From: Neocallimastix lanati (nom. inval.)
Lineage: Eukaryota > Neocallimastigomycota > Neocallimastigomycetes > Neocallimastigales > Neocallimastigaceae
Length of the DNA stretch: 64,000 nucleotides
NCBI GenBank assembly: GCA_016946835.1
Contig: JACVTC010000188.1
Span: 62,001-126,000, forward strand
Direction: 5' to 3'
Shown piece after piece: positions 19,897-30,016 of the stretch. The notes beneath the pieces were generated by a model. It saw only the letters and a program-made list of their open reading frames with translations, searched no databases and was not told where the DNA came from. The position numbers were made by a program, and so were the translations under genes. Each line of letters opens with the position of its first letter. Within the stretch, counting starts at the first letter, position 1.

Positions 19897-22800
19897 TTAA
19901 GAATAATCTTCGATATTAAGAGAAGGAGGACTTTGAACCCATACTAAGTCACCTTCTTTAAAAACAGGGGGTTCTAATCTTTTCTTATCAGCATGCCTTT
20001 TATATAATTCTTTGGAACGTAGTAAGACGTCTTTAATGTGATTAAAACTAGTATTTACATTTTTTATATATTTAAAATTAGTATCCATTTGAGGTAATAA
20101 AAAGAATTCGTCCATGGAAGGATGGAACCCATAATTTATAAAGAAAGGAGTTTCCTTAGTAGATTCGTTAACCGAATTATTATATGCAAATTCTGCAAGG
20201 TAGATCCAATCTATCCAGTCATCATGATAATAAGCTCTTGAATAAGCCCTAAGATATTGTTCAATAAAAGAGTTACACCTTTCAACTTGTCCGACGGTTT
20301 CATGATGATCTGTGGTAGCTATATTATTTTTAATTTTTAATAAGTGCATAAATTCATTCCAAAGAGCACTTGTAAATTGTGATCCTCTGTTTGTATAAAT
20401 ATCTTGAGGTAAACCATGTAGTTTAAAGATATTATTCATAAAGGCCTTAGCAGTTTGTTTTGCATCAGGTATTTGTTTAAAGGGAATTAAGTGGATCATT
20501 TTAGAAAAACGATCGACAACTACCATTATTACTGTATATCCTTTAGAATCAGGAAGACCGCATAAAAAGTCTATTTCAATAGATTTCCAAGGTCTTTCGG
20601 GAGTATCCAAAGGTTGTAGAAGACCATATTTTCTGTGCCTATTTATTTTGTTTCTTGCACAGGACTGACAAGAGTTTACATATTTAGTTACATCTTCTTT
20701 TATTTTAGGCCACCAAAAGTTTCTTGTTATTAACTCTAAAGTTCTTCTAATTCCTAAATGACTGGCAGCAGGCTTTTCATGATACTTAGTTAAAATTTCT
20801 AGTCGGAGAACTTCAGGAATATAGACTAGATTATTATAAAATATTAAATTGTCTTTTATTTTAAACTTTTCCATTTTTCTGAAGGGCTTATAGGACATAT
20901 TATTTTTTACATTTTGAGGACTAAAGTAAAGTCGAATATCCTCAGCTGTAGCGTCAGACTTAGTAGCATCAATAATTCTTTCTAAAAGATCACTAACAAT
21001 GCTAACAAAACATGGAAATTCTTTAACATTTTTAATGTCTAAAATATTTTCAGGTTTTTCTTCAATGTTGTTTCTAATATAATCAGGTCTCCTAGATAGA
21101 CTGTCAGGTTTTCCGTTTTTGTTTCCCTGCCTATACTTTATTATAAAATTATATTCTTGGAAGAAAAGGTACCATCTATGTTGTCTTTGATTTGCAACCT
21201 TTCCTCCTAATGTGTATATTAAGTTCCTATGATCCGTATAAACAGTAATTTGGTATTTAGCACCAAGAAGTAGATGTCTCCAAGCAATAAAAGCATCCCT
21301 TATAGCGAGTAGTTCTTTATCAGTAATTGTATAATTTATTTCGGCGTTTAGTAAACTTCTAGAATAATATGCTACTGGATGTAAATTATTATCTTTATCC
21401 CTTTGAGATAGAACAGCACCAATAGCATAATTACTTGCATCACATTCTACTATAAAAGGTTTTGTAATATCAGGATGAAGTAGAATTGGAGAAGTAATTA
21501 ATCTTTTCTTTAATTCCTTAAAAGCATATTCACATTCATTCGTCCATAAAAATTTAATATTCTTTCTTGTTAAATTATGTAAAGGTTTTGCAATTTTTGC
21601 AAAATCTTTAACAAATCTTCTATAGTAATTACATAGGCCAATAAATCTTTGAACATCTTTTAAATTTTCTGGTCTTGGCCACTCTTCTATATATTTAATT
21701 TTCTTTGGGTCAGTAGATACACCATCACCAGATAAAATGTAACCTAAAAATTCAACTTTATTCTGGTCAAATTCACATTTTTCTAATTTTGCATATAAAT
21801 TATTATTAATTAAAGTTTGAAGGACGTTTCTGACTTGATTATGATGTTCCTCTAGATCTTTGGAATAAATTAAAATATCATCTAAATATAAGATTACACA
21901 TTTTTCCAAGTATGGTCTAAGAATAGAGTTAATAAATGATTGGAAAGTGGCAGGCGCATTTTTTAATCCAAACGGCATAACTAAATATTCATAATGACCA
22001 TATTTAGTTCTAAACGCAGTTTTATATTCATCACCTTCTTTAATTCTTATTAAATTATAAGCAGAACGTAAATCCAATTTCGTAAAATATTTTGCTCCCT
22101 TTACTTTTTCTATTATATCTGTTATTAGAGGGAGAGGATATGAATTTCTTATAGTTACTGCATTTAATTTTTTATAGTCTACACATAACCGAAGGGAACC
22201 ATCTTTTTTCTTTTGAAAAAGGACAGGATATCCAGCAGGAGATTCTGATGGTCTAATAAATCCTTTTTCTAAATTTTCTTTTATATAGTCCTTAAGAACT
22301 TGTGATTCTTCTTCAGTTAATGGATAAATTGGGCCGTAATGGAGTGTAGCGTCTTTTTCTAAAACAATCTTACAGTCGGTTAAACGGTGAGGAGGTAATT
22401 TATCTGCCTCTTTTTTGCTAAATACGATTGCTAAATCTTGATATTGATGAGGAATTTCTTCTACTTTTGATTCCTCATTTTCAATTTCAACTTTATCTTT
22501 AGTTGAAAGAAAACAATATATTAAAAAATTATAACTAAATTCTTTTTTATTATTATATAAATCTCGATGATTTTTGTTAAATTTTTTGGAAGAAAATTTA
22601 CTTTTAGATTTATTTAAATATTTTACATATACATAAATTTTAGAATTTTTATTAATAGAATTTTTATATTTATTAAACTTTGAATTTTTTGAAAAATTTT
22701 TTAAATTTTTTAAATTAAATTTTTTGGAGATATTTTTTGAATTATTTTTTGATCGATTTTTTGAAAAATTTTTATAATAAAATTTATTTTTTATTTTTCT

Positions 22801-23424
22801 TTTAAAAAATTTATTTTTAAAAATTTTTCTTTTCAACGAGTTTAAATAAAAATTATTTCCCTTATATTTTATGGATTTATTTTTATGATCTTTTAAAGAA
22901 TTATAATTTAAATAAGAATATAAGGTATTATTTTTATAATTGTAATGTATTTTGAATTTCCTAATAAACTGATTTCCAAAAAGTAAACCAGTAGGAATAC
23001 AATTTGAGATTAAAAATTTTTCTTTAAAATCTTGAAAATAAAATTTATTATTTTTAAAAAATTTAATTTGAAAATTTAACCAAACAAATTGATCTAATTT
23101 GGTAGTTCTGCCTGAAATACCTTTAACTAGGATTTTATTTTTTGTTTTTTGAATATTTAGTTTTAATTTATTTACTAATTTTTCTGTGATAAAATTGCAA
23201 AAGGATCCTGAATCTAACATAGATTCAGAAGTTAATTTTTGAATTTTTTCATTTTTAATTGAAAAATTATTTAAGAATTTAATAGGAATATAAGATTTGA
23301 ATAAAAGGAATGTAGATGGGAGATTTGATTCATTGATTGAATCAAGTGTAGGAAAATTATAATAAATTGTTTTTAAATTTTTTGATGTTCTGGACTCCTT
23401 TTGAAGCCCATCAATTAGTTTTTT
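19897..23424 (-). CDS. RE4 Pol: protease, RT, RNase H, integrase
   Basis: The frame is open from the frameshift heptamer; the first ATG is at 23220. Protease begins with MLDSGS, followed by a Lys/Asn/Phe-rich linker of about 180 residues. RT has PPHRLTDCKI, GFIRPSESPAGYPV, VMPFGLKNAPATFQ and YLDD (about residue 445 from 23220). RNase H has VECDAS and TDHRNL. Integrase has the HHCC finger (HLGIRR to CQSCA), EIDFLCG, TNRGSQFT and TVGQVERCN, so the catalytic triad is present. Note N for the usual D next to the second Asp region (TNRGSQ, against TDRGPQ in RE6), which would remove the second catalytic Asp. The frame stops early at 19897 compared with RE6. Pol is reached from gag by a -1 slip. Confidence 0.9.
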   Translation of the reverse strand, partial: KKLIDGLQKESRTSKNLKTIYYNFPTLDSINESNLPSTFLLFKSYIPIKFLNNFSIKNEKIQKLTSESMLDSGSFCNFITEKLVNKLKLNIQKTKNKILVKGISGRTTKLDQFVWLNFQIKFFKNNKFYFQDFKEKFLISNCIPTGLLFGNQFIRKFKIHYNYKNNTLYSYLNYNSLKDHKNKSIKYKGNNFYLNSLKRKIFKNKFFKRKIKNKFYYKNFSKNRSKNNSKNISKKFNLKNLKNFSKNSKFNKYKNSINKNSKIYVYVKYLNKSKSKFSSKKFNKNHRDLYNNKKEFSYNFLIYCFLSTKDKVEIENEESKVEEIPHQYQDLAIVFSKKEADKLPPHRLTDCKIVLEKDATLHYGPIYPLTEEESQVLKDYIKENLEKGFIRPSESPAGYPVLFQKKKDGSLRLCVDYKKLNAVTIRNSYPLPLITDIIEKVKGAKYFTKLDLRSAYNLIRIKEGDEYKTAFRTKYGHYEYLVMPFGLKNAPATFQSFINSILRPYLEKCVILYLDDILIYSKDLEEHHNQVRNVLQTLINNNLYAKLEKCEFDQNKVEFLGYILSGDGVSTDPKKIKYIEEWPRPENLKDVQRFIGLCNYYRRFVKDFAKIAKPLHNLTRKNIKFLWTNECEYAFKELKKRLITSPILLHPDITKPFIVECDASNYAIGAVLSQRDKDNNLHPVAYYSRSLLNAEINYTITDKELLAIRDAFIAWRHLLLGAKYQITVYTDHRNLIYTLGGKVANQRQHRWYLFFQEYNFIIKYRQGNKNGKPDSLSRRPDYIRNNIEEKPENILDIKNVKEFPCFVSIVSDLLERIIDATKSDATAEDIRLYFSPQNVKNNMSYKPFRKMEKFKIKDNLIFYNNLVYIPEVLRLEILTKYHEKPAASHLGIRRTLELITRNFWWPKIKEDVTKYVNSCQSCARNKINRHRKYGLLQPLDTPERPWKSIEIDFLCGLPDSKGYTVIMVVVDRFSKMIHLIPFKQIPDAKQTAKAFMNNIFKLHGLPQDIYTNRGSQFTSALWNEFMHLLKIKNNIATTDHHETVGQVERCNSFIEQYLRAYSRAYYHDDWIDWIYLAEFAYNNSVNESTKETPFFINYGFHPSMDEFFLLPQMDTNFKYIKNVNTSFNHIKDVLLRSKELYKRHADKKRLEPPVFKEGDLVWVQSPPSLNIEDYS
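23392..23424 (-). promoter_or_regulatory. RE4 -1 frameshift site and stem-loop
   Basis: On the coding strand the heptamer A AAA AAC (23424-23418) directly precedes the gag TAA. An 8-nt spacer, then GGGCT, an 8-nt loop and AGTCC follow. The spacing and stem geometry are those of RE3, RE7 and RE9, but the stem base pairs differ at two positions while pairing is kept. The -1 frame is open from the heptamer for 68 codons up to the protease Met at 23220. Confidence 0.8.
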
Positions 23425-24485
23425 TGGTTATTATGTTGATTATTATTATTGTTATTATTATTAAAATAATTATTGCTAGATTTATTTTTAGTATAATAAT
23501 AATTATTATTATTATAATTCTTGCTATTGTTTACATGTAGGCTTGAATGTTTCTTTCTCAAATTTTTATTATCAATATTATTTCTTAATTGGTCCTTACT
23601 TTTAATATTATTTTCAAATAAGATGCACTTAGTATAAATATCACCAATCTTTGTAGGGAATTCTTCCATTTTATCTATTTCTTCTTGGAACTTTGGGTGA
23701 AGTCCATTATAGAAAAATAAGACTAAAGCTTCTTCGTCCCAAGACAGACCAGTAGTTAACGTTCTAAACTTTTCTATATAATCATTTATTTTCCCATACG
23801 AATGTTTTAATTTTACTAACTGGATTTTAGCCAATTTTTTACTTGCAACATTCGTAAAAGTTTTCTTTATATCACTTAATAATTTCTTTAGTGTTCCTGG
23901 ATGATTGTTCTCGTTATAGGTAGCAATATACCAATTTCTTGCACCGTCTCTCAAACGAGATTTGACAAAGTTTATTTTTACTTCTTCTGGTAATCCTAAG
24001 TTGGGATAAGTTGAGAAAGTATCTTCACATAATTGACAAAATAAATCTGTGTCATTAGTGTTTCCTGAGAAGAATCCAAATTCAGGTACTTGTTGCAAAT
24101 TATTAGAATAACTATTTTTCATGATGACATCATTGTCTGCATCACGTCTGGTAGAAATAGAGGCGTTATCTTGATTTTGTGGTACAGATTGGCTAGAAGA
24201 GGGATCATCATTGGTACTAATTTTTATATCTAATTTTTCATTGAATATTTTAGTTAAATTAGAAAGTTGATTAATAATATTTTTATTATCTCTGTAAAAT
24301 GTATAAAGTTTTTTCTGTAAGTCCTGGTTATAATTATTAAAATCTTCTTTTAATAAAAAACTATCATTAACAGAAGAAGCCAATTCGGATACGGTAACTT
24401 GGGCGTCAGACCTTAATTTATTAACTTCTGACATTGGTGCAATGTCAGGTATTTCACTAGCCCAGACGTTCGTATAGTAAGACAT
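23415..24485 (-). CDS. RE4 Gag
   Basis: This 356-residue Gag starts at the ATG at 24485, about 25 nt after the primer site. It has an N-terminal coiled-coil-like part, then a retrotransposon Gag domain (LFCQLCEDTF, a V-K-S-R-L-R-D-G-A-R-N-W-Y block and YGKINDYIEKF, about residues 145-260). The C-terminus is Asn/Lys-rich with an Asn run. I see no zinc knuckle. The tail probably supplies RNA binding by charge; that is inference. The frame is intact and ends at a frameshift heptamer. Confidence 0.88.
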   Translation of the reverse strand: MSYYTNVWASEIPDIAPMSEVNKLRSDAQVTVSELASSVNDSFLLKEDFNNYNQDLQKKLYTFYRDNKNIINQLSNLTKIFNEKLDIKISTNDDPSSSQSVPQNQDNASISTRRDADNDVIMKNSYSNNLQQVPEFGFFSGNTNDTDLFCQLCEDTFSTYPNLGLPEEVKINFVKSRLRDGARNWYIATYNENNHPGTLKKLLSDIKKTFTNVASKKLAKIQLVKLKHSYGKINDYIEKFRTLTTGLSWDEEALVLFFYNGLHPKFQEEIDKMEEFPTKIGDIYTKCILFENNIKSKDQLRNNIDNKNLRKKHSSLHVNNSKNYNNNNYYYTKNKSSNNYFNNNNNNNNQHNNQKN

Positions 24486-24509
24486 ATCAAGGTAGCAACT
24501 AAAACTAGG

Positions 24510-24522
24510 GTAAGGTTATTGT
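24510..24522 (-). promoter_or_regulatory. RE4 candidate self-primer binding site
   Basis: The 13 bases spanning the LTR end (plus strand GTAAGGTTATTGT) are exactly complementary to 24784-24796 inside the LTR. On the coding strand that donor segment begins about 40 nt after a TATAAAAG box, so it would lie at the mRNA 5' end. No TGG-type tRNA site is present here. This is the arrangement known from Tf1/sushi self-priming. Confidence 0.7.
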
Positions 24523-25244
24523 TAAGATTTTGATATAATTTATAATTTAAATTTAAATAAAATAATATGTTTTAATAAAAATATTCACTAAGTCGATATG
24601 TCTATATAGTAATATACTATATAGATATATAATAATAATAATAAATATTTAAATGTTTAGTTTAATGAAAATTTATTTATAATAAACTTTGATAATTAGA
24701 ATTATCAAATTAATTTGATTTTAAATTTATTGATTTTATTTAATAATAAAATATCTATAATATATTACTATTAAGGTAATTTTACAATAACCTTACAAAG
24801 AACATAAAAGATAGATTTTTACATCTTTCTTTTATACTTTGTAAGTTACATAATAATAATATTTAATTATAAGATAGTAATAATATAGTAATATAAATAC
24901 TAATAAAATATAAGGATAAATTTAATTATATAATTAATTTGAATAATTGAATTTAATATAGATATGTTGTAAACATATATAAAAACATAATATAAATAAA
25001 ATACACGTGACGTCAAATGTATCATTGAAATTAATTATTAATATAAACCTTATTTATTAATATTCTCAGAATTATTAGGCCTAAGATAACCCTTTAAATA
25101 TTAAACAAGAATTTATATTAATTATTAATTATTTAAATATATATATTATTTATATATATTATTTATAATTAAATAAATAATATTTTTAATTATTGAAATG
25201 TAAATAACTGAAATTGAGATTTCAATTCAGTTATAATTTCAACA
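24520..25244 (-). repeat. RE4 5' LTR with TATA box
   Basis: 725 bp with TGTT/AACA ends. On the coding strand TATAAAAG lies near 24836-24829, followed by the primer-donor segment GTAAGGTTATTGT (24796-24784), which would be the start of the R region. Confidence 0.95.
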
Positions 25245-25752
25245 CTAAAGGCTAAGATAACTTAACACCTCTCTATTCGAGTTGTTAATAATAAACACTA
25301 AATTAATTAATTCTATAATTATTATTTCTTATTACACTAGAGTATAGCGCAGTACTTTATAACTCTATTCGTTATCAGTTACTAGGCTTACACTGAGTAA
25401 TATTTTTTATTTAATAATTATATTTTTATTTATCAATATTAATATTTATAATAACAATTTACGTTAATAGTAACGCTAGTGCGTTACAGTTACAAGTTCA
25501 ATTATTATTTATACATGTCAATAATATTATGATTGGTAAATAATTTAATTTAACTTAGTTTACTAATCACTAAATAAAATATATTTAAATAAATATTTAA
25601 CTATATAATTATTTATAAAATAATAAAATTTAATGTACGAAAGTAACAAAAGATTTTATTTGATTAGCCGAAATTGCTAGCTGTTTAGAGATACGTTACA
25701 TAACCAAAGAACTATCATTGGATAGGCTTGAAGTTACCATGTATCTGTTACA
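25245..25752 (-). repeat. RE5 3' LTR, inner fragment (LTR-B, part 2)
   Basis: It continues the LTR cut at 18173, beginning with the duplicated CTAAA. Several substitutions distinguish it from both LTR-A and LTR-C (for example AGTACTTTAT against AGCACTTTAT). Next to it on the inner side the purine tract GGGAGAGGCC (coding strand, 25763-25754) marks the plus-strand primer. Confidence 0.93.
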
Positions 25753-25776
25753 AGGCCTCTCCCAAGGAGCAAGCTA

Positions 25777-28700
25777 CTAATGGTTGACGACGCTAGCGAT
25801 GAACTGGCTATAGCTAAAATCTTGGTAATCCTCCAGCAATTCTGCGTAGTGAGGATTGTCGTCGATCACGTCGGCGTTGACCCACTCTTGTTTATCATTC
25901 TGGTACGCAACCAGGTATTGATAAAGTCCTTGGTGTTTCCTTGATCCAAGGATATGAATTATCTTTTGGTTTCCTGCAGGAGCCGGCACTAATGTTTTAG
26001 GTAAGTTGTAGAATGGTTCCAATTCACTCACATGGAACACTGGGTACATATTTGGGAAAGGTGAACGACTTATATCTAATCTATAATTCTTCTTTTCTTC
26101 GTCGACACCAACTACCTTGAATGGTCCGAATTTTCTTGTTGTAAGTTTGTAGAATGGCAACGCGTCATAATTTTCAGGTTTCTTTAGCCATACTTTATCT
26201 AACAACCTGTACCTAGGGTAATTATCTGTACGGGTCCTTTCCATATTATCCAGGTATCTTGTTTGGGCGATTTCTAGGATGTGCTTTAGGTTTCCCAAGT
26301 TGTGAGCAAAGCTATCGATCATTTTGGCTTCGCCTAACGAGTGTACTAAATCGGCTGTCTTAGGGGAGTTGTGTACCTGGTAGTTATATAAGGTGAGGAA
26401 AGGAGATTGTTGGGTAGAAGCGTGGATTGCGTTGTTATAACAGAACTCTGCTAAGAACAAGTAGTCCATCCAACTTTCATCATCGTAGGTTCCCACAAAG
26501 CACCGTAAATAAGTCTCTACGTAGGCATTGTTCCTTTCCACTTGGCCTACTGTCTCGTGGTGACTAGTGGTAGCATGGTTTACTTCGGTCCCGAAGAACT
26601 CTAGTAGCTCCTTCCATACCTGACTGGTGAACTGGACTCCTCTATCAGTTGTAACCACCTTAGGGAATCCATGCAACCTGTGAATCTCCTTTAGGAATGC
26701 GTCAGCAGTCTCGTTAGCGTTGGGCACATGTTTAAATCCTATCAGGTGTATCATCTTGGTTAATTTATCGCAGCATACTAAGATACAACCTGCTCTTTTC
26801 GTTTCCCAAACATAACCACTATTGGTCCTTACTCTACTCTTCACTGGCAGATCAGTTATAAAATCCAATTGTACCTCTTGCCAGGGTAATTCTGCGACCG
26901 GAACTCTTACCGCAGTACCATATTCTTTATGGCAATCATCCTTCTTAGTAGCGCAGGTTCTACAAGCTTTCACGTAGCCTGATATATCCTTCCTCATCTT
27001 CGGCCAGTAGAAATTCCTAGATACTAGGTCCGAAGTCTTATCAATTCCTAAGTGTCCTGCGTACTCCGAGTCATGGTTTAATTGAATAATTGTTTTCCTG
27101 AACGTTGTGGGCACGTAAATTTGTTCAGGGTTTTCCTTTCTAACCAGAAGGCCATCTACTTCTAGCCAATGCTTCTTGTTATAATTATTTCTGGCATCTT
27201 CTGCTAGATCTTTCATAATCTCTTGGGCCATTTTGTCCTGTCGGTAGGCCTGCTTGATATCATCCACGAAATTGGTAGCTAAGGCTAGATAACTAGCTTC
27301 TCCATCTACGTCATCAAATCCTACCAATTGATCGGGTTTTAATAGACTATCTTTATCAAATTCTTTACCCTCAGTTTTCTCTGTTTCAACTCTTGAGAGG
27401 GCGTCAGCCATACCATTTTTCTTCCCAGGTCTGTAAACTATTTCAAACCAGTATGTGGCGAATAGTTCTTGCCATCTAATTTGCCTAGGAGTTAGTAATT
27501 GTGGTTTGGTAGCGAACAACAGATTTCTGTGGTCACTATAAACAATAATCTTATGCTTCGCACCTTGAAGCAAGTGTCGCCATTCTGTAAAAGCAGTCTT
27601 AATGGCTAATAGTTCTTTCTTTGTAATCGAATAATTTACTTCAGCCTTACTAAGTGTCTTAGAATAATAATATATAGGATGAAGGGTACCATCGTCTCCT
27701 TTCTGTGACAGCACACCTCCTATCGCGTAATTACTAGCATCACATTCAACGAAGAACTGTTTCTCGTGGTCAGGATAAGCTAGTACTGGCGGAGAGGTAA
27801 GCATTTCCTTTAATTTGTGAAACGCGGCCAATCCTTCTTCGCTCCATTCAAATTTTTCTTTCTTTGAGGTCATTTTAAATAACGGTTTGGCTATTTCAGA
27901 GAAATTCTTAATAAAATTCCTGTAATAATTGCAAAAGCCTAAGAAGCTTTGCATCTGCTTGATATTTTCTGGTTGTGGCCATTCTGCCACGGCCTTAATC
28001 TTTTCTGGGTCAGTCTCTACACCATCCTTGCTGACCACATGGCCTAAAAATGAGATCTTTAACTTATGTAGCTCACATTTGGACATCTTAGCTACGAGTT
28101 TATGTTGTATCAGCTTCTTTAAAATCGTTCGAACATGCTCTACATGTTCCTCCAAAGTTTTGGAATATACGACGATGTCATCTAGGTAGACTTGACAGTA
28201 CTTCCCGATATCCTCGCTGAAGACATCATTCACGAAGCTTTGGAACACTGCTGGTGCATTGGTTAGCCCAAAAGGCATTACCAAATGTTCAAAGTGTCCA
28301 AACTTGGTGTTGAAGGCTGTCTTGTACTCATCACCTTCTCGAATTCGTACCAAGTTATAGGCAGATTTTAGGTCGAACTTGGAGAACACAACTGCTCCTT
28401 TCATAGCTTCGAACACTGCACTAATTCTTGGGATCGGATAGGCGTTGCGTTTAGTCCATTGGTTCAGTTTGCGATAATCCATGCAAAGTCGTAGCTCACC
28501 TGATTTCTTCGGCACGAACAATACAGGGTAACCCGCCGGAGATTCTGACCTTCTTATAAACCCCTTAGCTAAATTTTCATCAATATATTCTTTAAGTGCT
28601 TTCTCTTCTTTAGGACTCGTTGGGTAGATAGCTCCTTTATAAAGTGGTGCATCAGGCTCTAGTTCTATTTTGCAATCATACGGCCTGTGCTCTGGTAATG

Positions 28701-29280
28701 TCTCAGCGATTTCTTCATTGAATGCTTCCGTTAAGTCTCCATAATACTTATCTATAATTTCGCCTATTGACAATAGTTTCTCAAGTCCCACTTTTCTGAT
28801 TGTTTCCGCCACCGAATCCTCTTGCGTGATCATGGCTAGATGATCTTTTGTCTGGCTATCTTTTTGTGCACTACTTTCCGTAGGGTTCTTATTGATTTCA
28901 CTCTCCTTTAGATTTTTAGTCTTTTGTACCTTGAACCAATCTGCCCATTTATCGTAATCCACTAAATAATCGTAGTAATCCATCGTATACTCAATTCCTC
29001 TATCACGGTAATATTGCCTCGTTAATTCATACACCGTGTCCTTCAACTTCTGGTTATCAATAACCTGATTTATAATTTTGGTAATTCTCGCTGTAGGTTG
29101 AATCTCCTTTTGCACAGCTTCTTCTCTTTCTTCTGGGAGTTGCACCATGTAGATACTTTCACCTGCGCACTCTTCTGGTGAGTCTACATCTGGTAGCCCT
29201 GGTCTTTCGCCATCTATTTTATATACCTTAGGCTGTTGATCATGGACGTCAATCTTTCTATAGATTAAATGTCTATCCAT
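25777..29280 (-). CDS. RE5 Pol: RT, RNase H, integrase, chromodomain-like tail
   Basis: A 1167-residue frame whose upstream end also contains the last protease block (ILGSRF, just before the ATG at 29280). RT shows PEHRPYDCKIE, GFIRRSESPAGYPV, VMPFGLTNAPAVFQ and YLDD (about residue 365). RNase H shows VECDAS and SDHRNL. Integrase shows the HHCC finger (HLGIDK to CRTCA), QLDFITDLP, TDRGVQFT and VGQVERNN, so D, D and E are all present. The end has YPVFHVSELEP and a weak chromodomain-like block (YLVAYQNDKQEWVNADVI). The stop lies 14 bp from the purine tract. This frame is intact, but it is cut off from Gag by upstream lesions. Third positions are much less AT-biased than in the neighbours. Confidence 0.92.
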   Translation of the reverse strand: MDRHLIYRKIDVHDQQPKVYKIDGERPGLPDVDSPEECAGESIYMVQLPEEREEAVQKEIQPTARITKIINQVIDNQKLKDTVYELTRQYYRDRGIEYTMDYYDYLVDYDKWADWFKVQKTKNLKESEINKNPTESSAQKDSQTKDHLAMITQEDSVAETIRKVGLEKLLSIGEIIDKYYGDLTEAFNEEIAETLPEHRPYDCKIELEPDAPLYKGAIYPTSPKEEKALKEYIDENLAKGFIRRSESPAGYPVLFVPKKSGELRLCMDYRKLNQWTKRNAYPIPRISAVFEAMKGAVVFSKFDLKSAYNLVRIREGDEYKTAFNTKFGHFEHLVMPFGLTNAPAVFQSFVNDVFSEDIGKYCQVYLDDIVVYSKTLEEHVEHVRTILKKLIQHKLVAKMSKCELHKLKISFLGHVVSKDGVETDPEKIKAVAEWPQPENIKQMQSFLGFCNYYRNFIKNFSEIAKPLFKMTSKKEKFEWSEEGLAAFHKLKEMLTSPPVLAYPDHEKQFFVECDASNYAIGGVLSQKGDDGTLHPIYYYSKTLSKAEVNYSITKKELLAIKTAFTEWRHLLQGAKHKIIVYSDHRNLLFATKPQLLTPRQIRWQELFATYWFEIVYRPGKKNGMADALSRVETEKTEGKEFDKDSLLKPDQLVGFDDVDGEASYLALATNFVDDIKQAYRQDKMAQEIMKDLAEDARNNYNKKHWLEVDGLLVRKENPEQIYVPTTFRKTIIQLNHDSEYAGHLGIDKTSDLVSRNFYWPKMRKDISGYVKACRTCATKKDDCHKEYGTAVRVPVAELPWQEVQLDFITDLPVKSRVRTNSGYVWETKRAGCILVCCDKLTKMIHLIGFKHVPNANETADAFLKEIHRLHGFPKVVTTDRGVQFTSQVWKELLEFFGTEVNHATTSHHETVGQVERNNAYVETYLRCFVGTYDDESWMDYLFLAEFCYNNAIHASTQQSPFLTLYNYQVHNSPKTADLVHSLGEAKMIDSFAHNLGNLKHILEIAQTRYLDNMERTRTDNYPRYRLLDKVWLKKPENYDALPFYKLTTRKFGPFKVVGVDEEKKNYRLDISRSPFPNMYPVFHVSELEPFYNLPKTLVPAPAGNQKIIHILGSRKHQGLYQYLVAYQNDKQEWVNADVIDDNPHYAELLEDYQDFSYSQFIASVVNH

Positions 29281-30016
29281 GAATCTTGATCCCAGAATGA
29301 TCGTTCTCGGCTAGCCTGCATCTTGTATTAAAGTCATACCATTTGACTTTACCAGTACGCTCTTCGACCAGCTTAATCTTAATCTTGAACTCTTCCGTAA
29401 CCTGTGATATCAGCACTTTACCAGCGGCAGTAGTGAACGTTAAGGGACGGTCTTCTGTCTTGAGTCCCATCTCCTTGGCTAACTGCGGATGGATCATGTT
29501 GATCTGTGATCCAGTATCGTACAGCACATTTAAATCTTGGAGCCCCTCTTTGGTACGAAGATTACTTATCTTGGCCTCAGGCACAAATTCTTCGTACTCA
29601 GACCCAGCTTGCATTAGAAGTGCTGTCTTGGGAATTGGATTATTACTGCTGGTACGTGAGTCTTTATAGTAATTTTGTTATTCACTTGGTCTCGTACTAA
29701 AATCTTTACCACTATTGTGGTTATATCCATCCTTCTTGTTTTTATCGTAATTGTTTTGCTTAGTAGGCTCTTTCCTACTGAAATCTCTTTTATCGCCTCG
29801 GCGATTATCGCTGTTCCTCCTTCTTTTGGCTTCAATATCCTTGGAGGGTCTTCGCGGGTCCATCATTCCAAGTAGGGCAATGATGGCTATCTTCCTCTCG
29901 CGGTTGTATTCGTATCTTTCTAGGTAATCGTCTTTGTATTCCGCGGGGAATGTGTCGCATCTCCTTAGACAAGTCACGTAATCTTCTAAGGTTTGCTTTT
30001 CTGCAGGTAGATCATA
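29273..30016 (-). pseudogene. RE5 Gag C-terminus and protease, disrupted
   Basis: The capsid sequence continues out of frame after the gag stop (LEDYVTCLRRCDTF onward), through a basic Arg/Lys/Asn-rich region, to an in-frame TAA at 29678-29680. After that the same frame encodes the retropepsin motif (VLYDTGSQINM, about 29527-29495). It loses frame again just before the terminal ILG block, near 29300. I read this as a 1-nt loss near 30015, one nonsense codon and a 1-nt gain near 29305. All fit an ancestral single Gag-Pol frame. No canonical slippery heptamer is present at either frame change. Confidence 0.8.

Larger units (their letters stand above)
18174..25244 (-). mobile_element. RE4: gypsy element with -1 frameshift Gag/Pol
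   Basis: Two 725-bp LTRs (18174-18898 and 24520-25244) are flanked by CTAAA (18169-18173 and 25245-25249). Read on the minus strand the order is LTR, self-primer site, gag, frameshift site, pol, purine tract, LTR. The LTRs are nearly identical by eye (for example T versus C near 18549/24899), so insertion into the RE5 LTR was recent. Pol has a premature stop and one frameshift near its end. Confidence 0.95.

Noticed and set aside
29273-30016. Programmed frameshift in RE5 gag or protease
   Set aside because: The frame changes have no canonical heptamer, fall inside the capsid and protease domains, and an in-frame nonsense codon lies between them; mutation is simpler.
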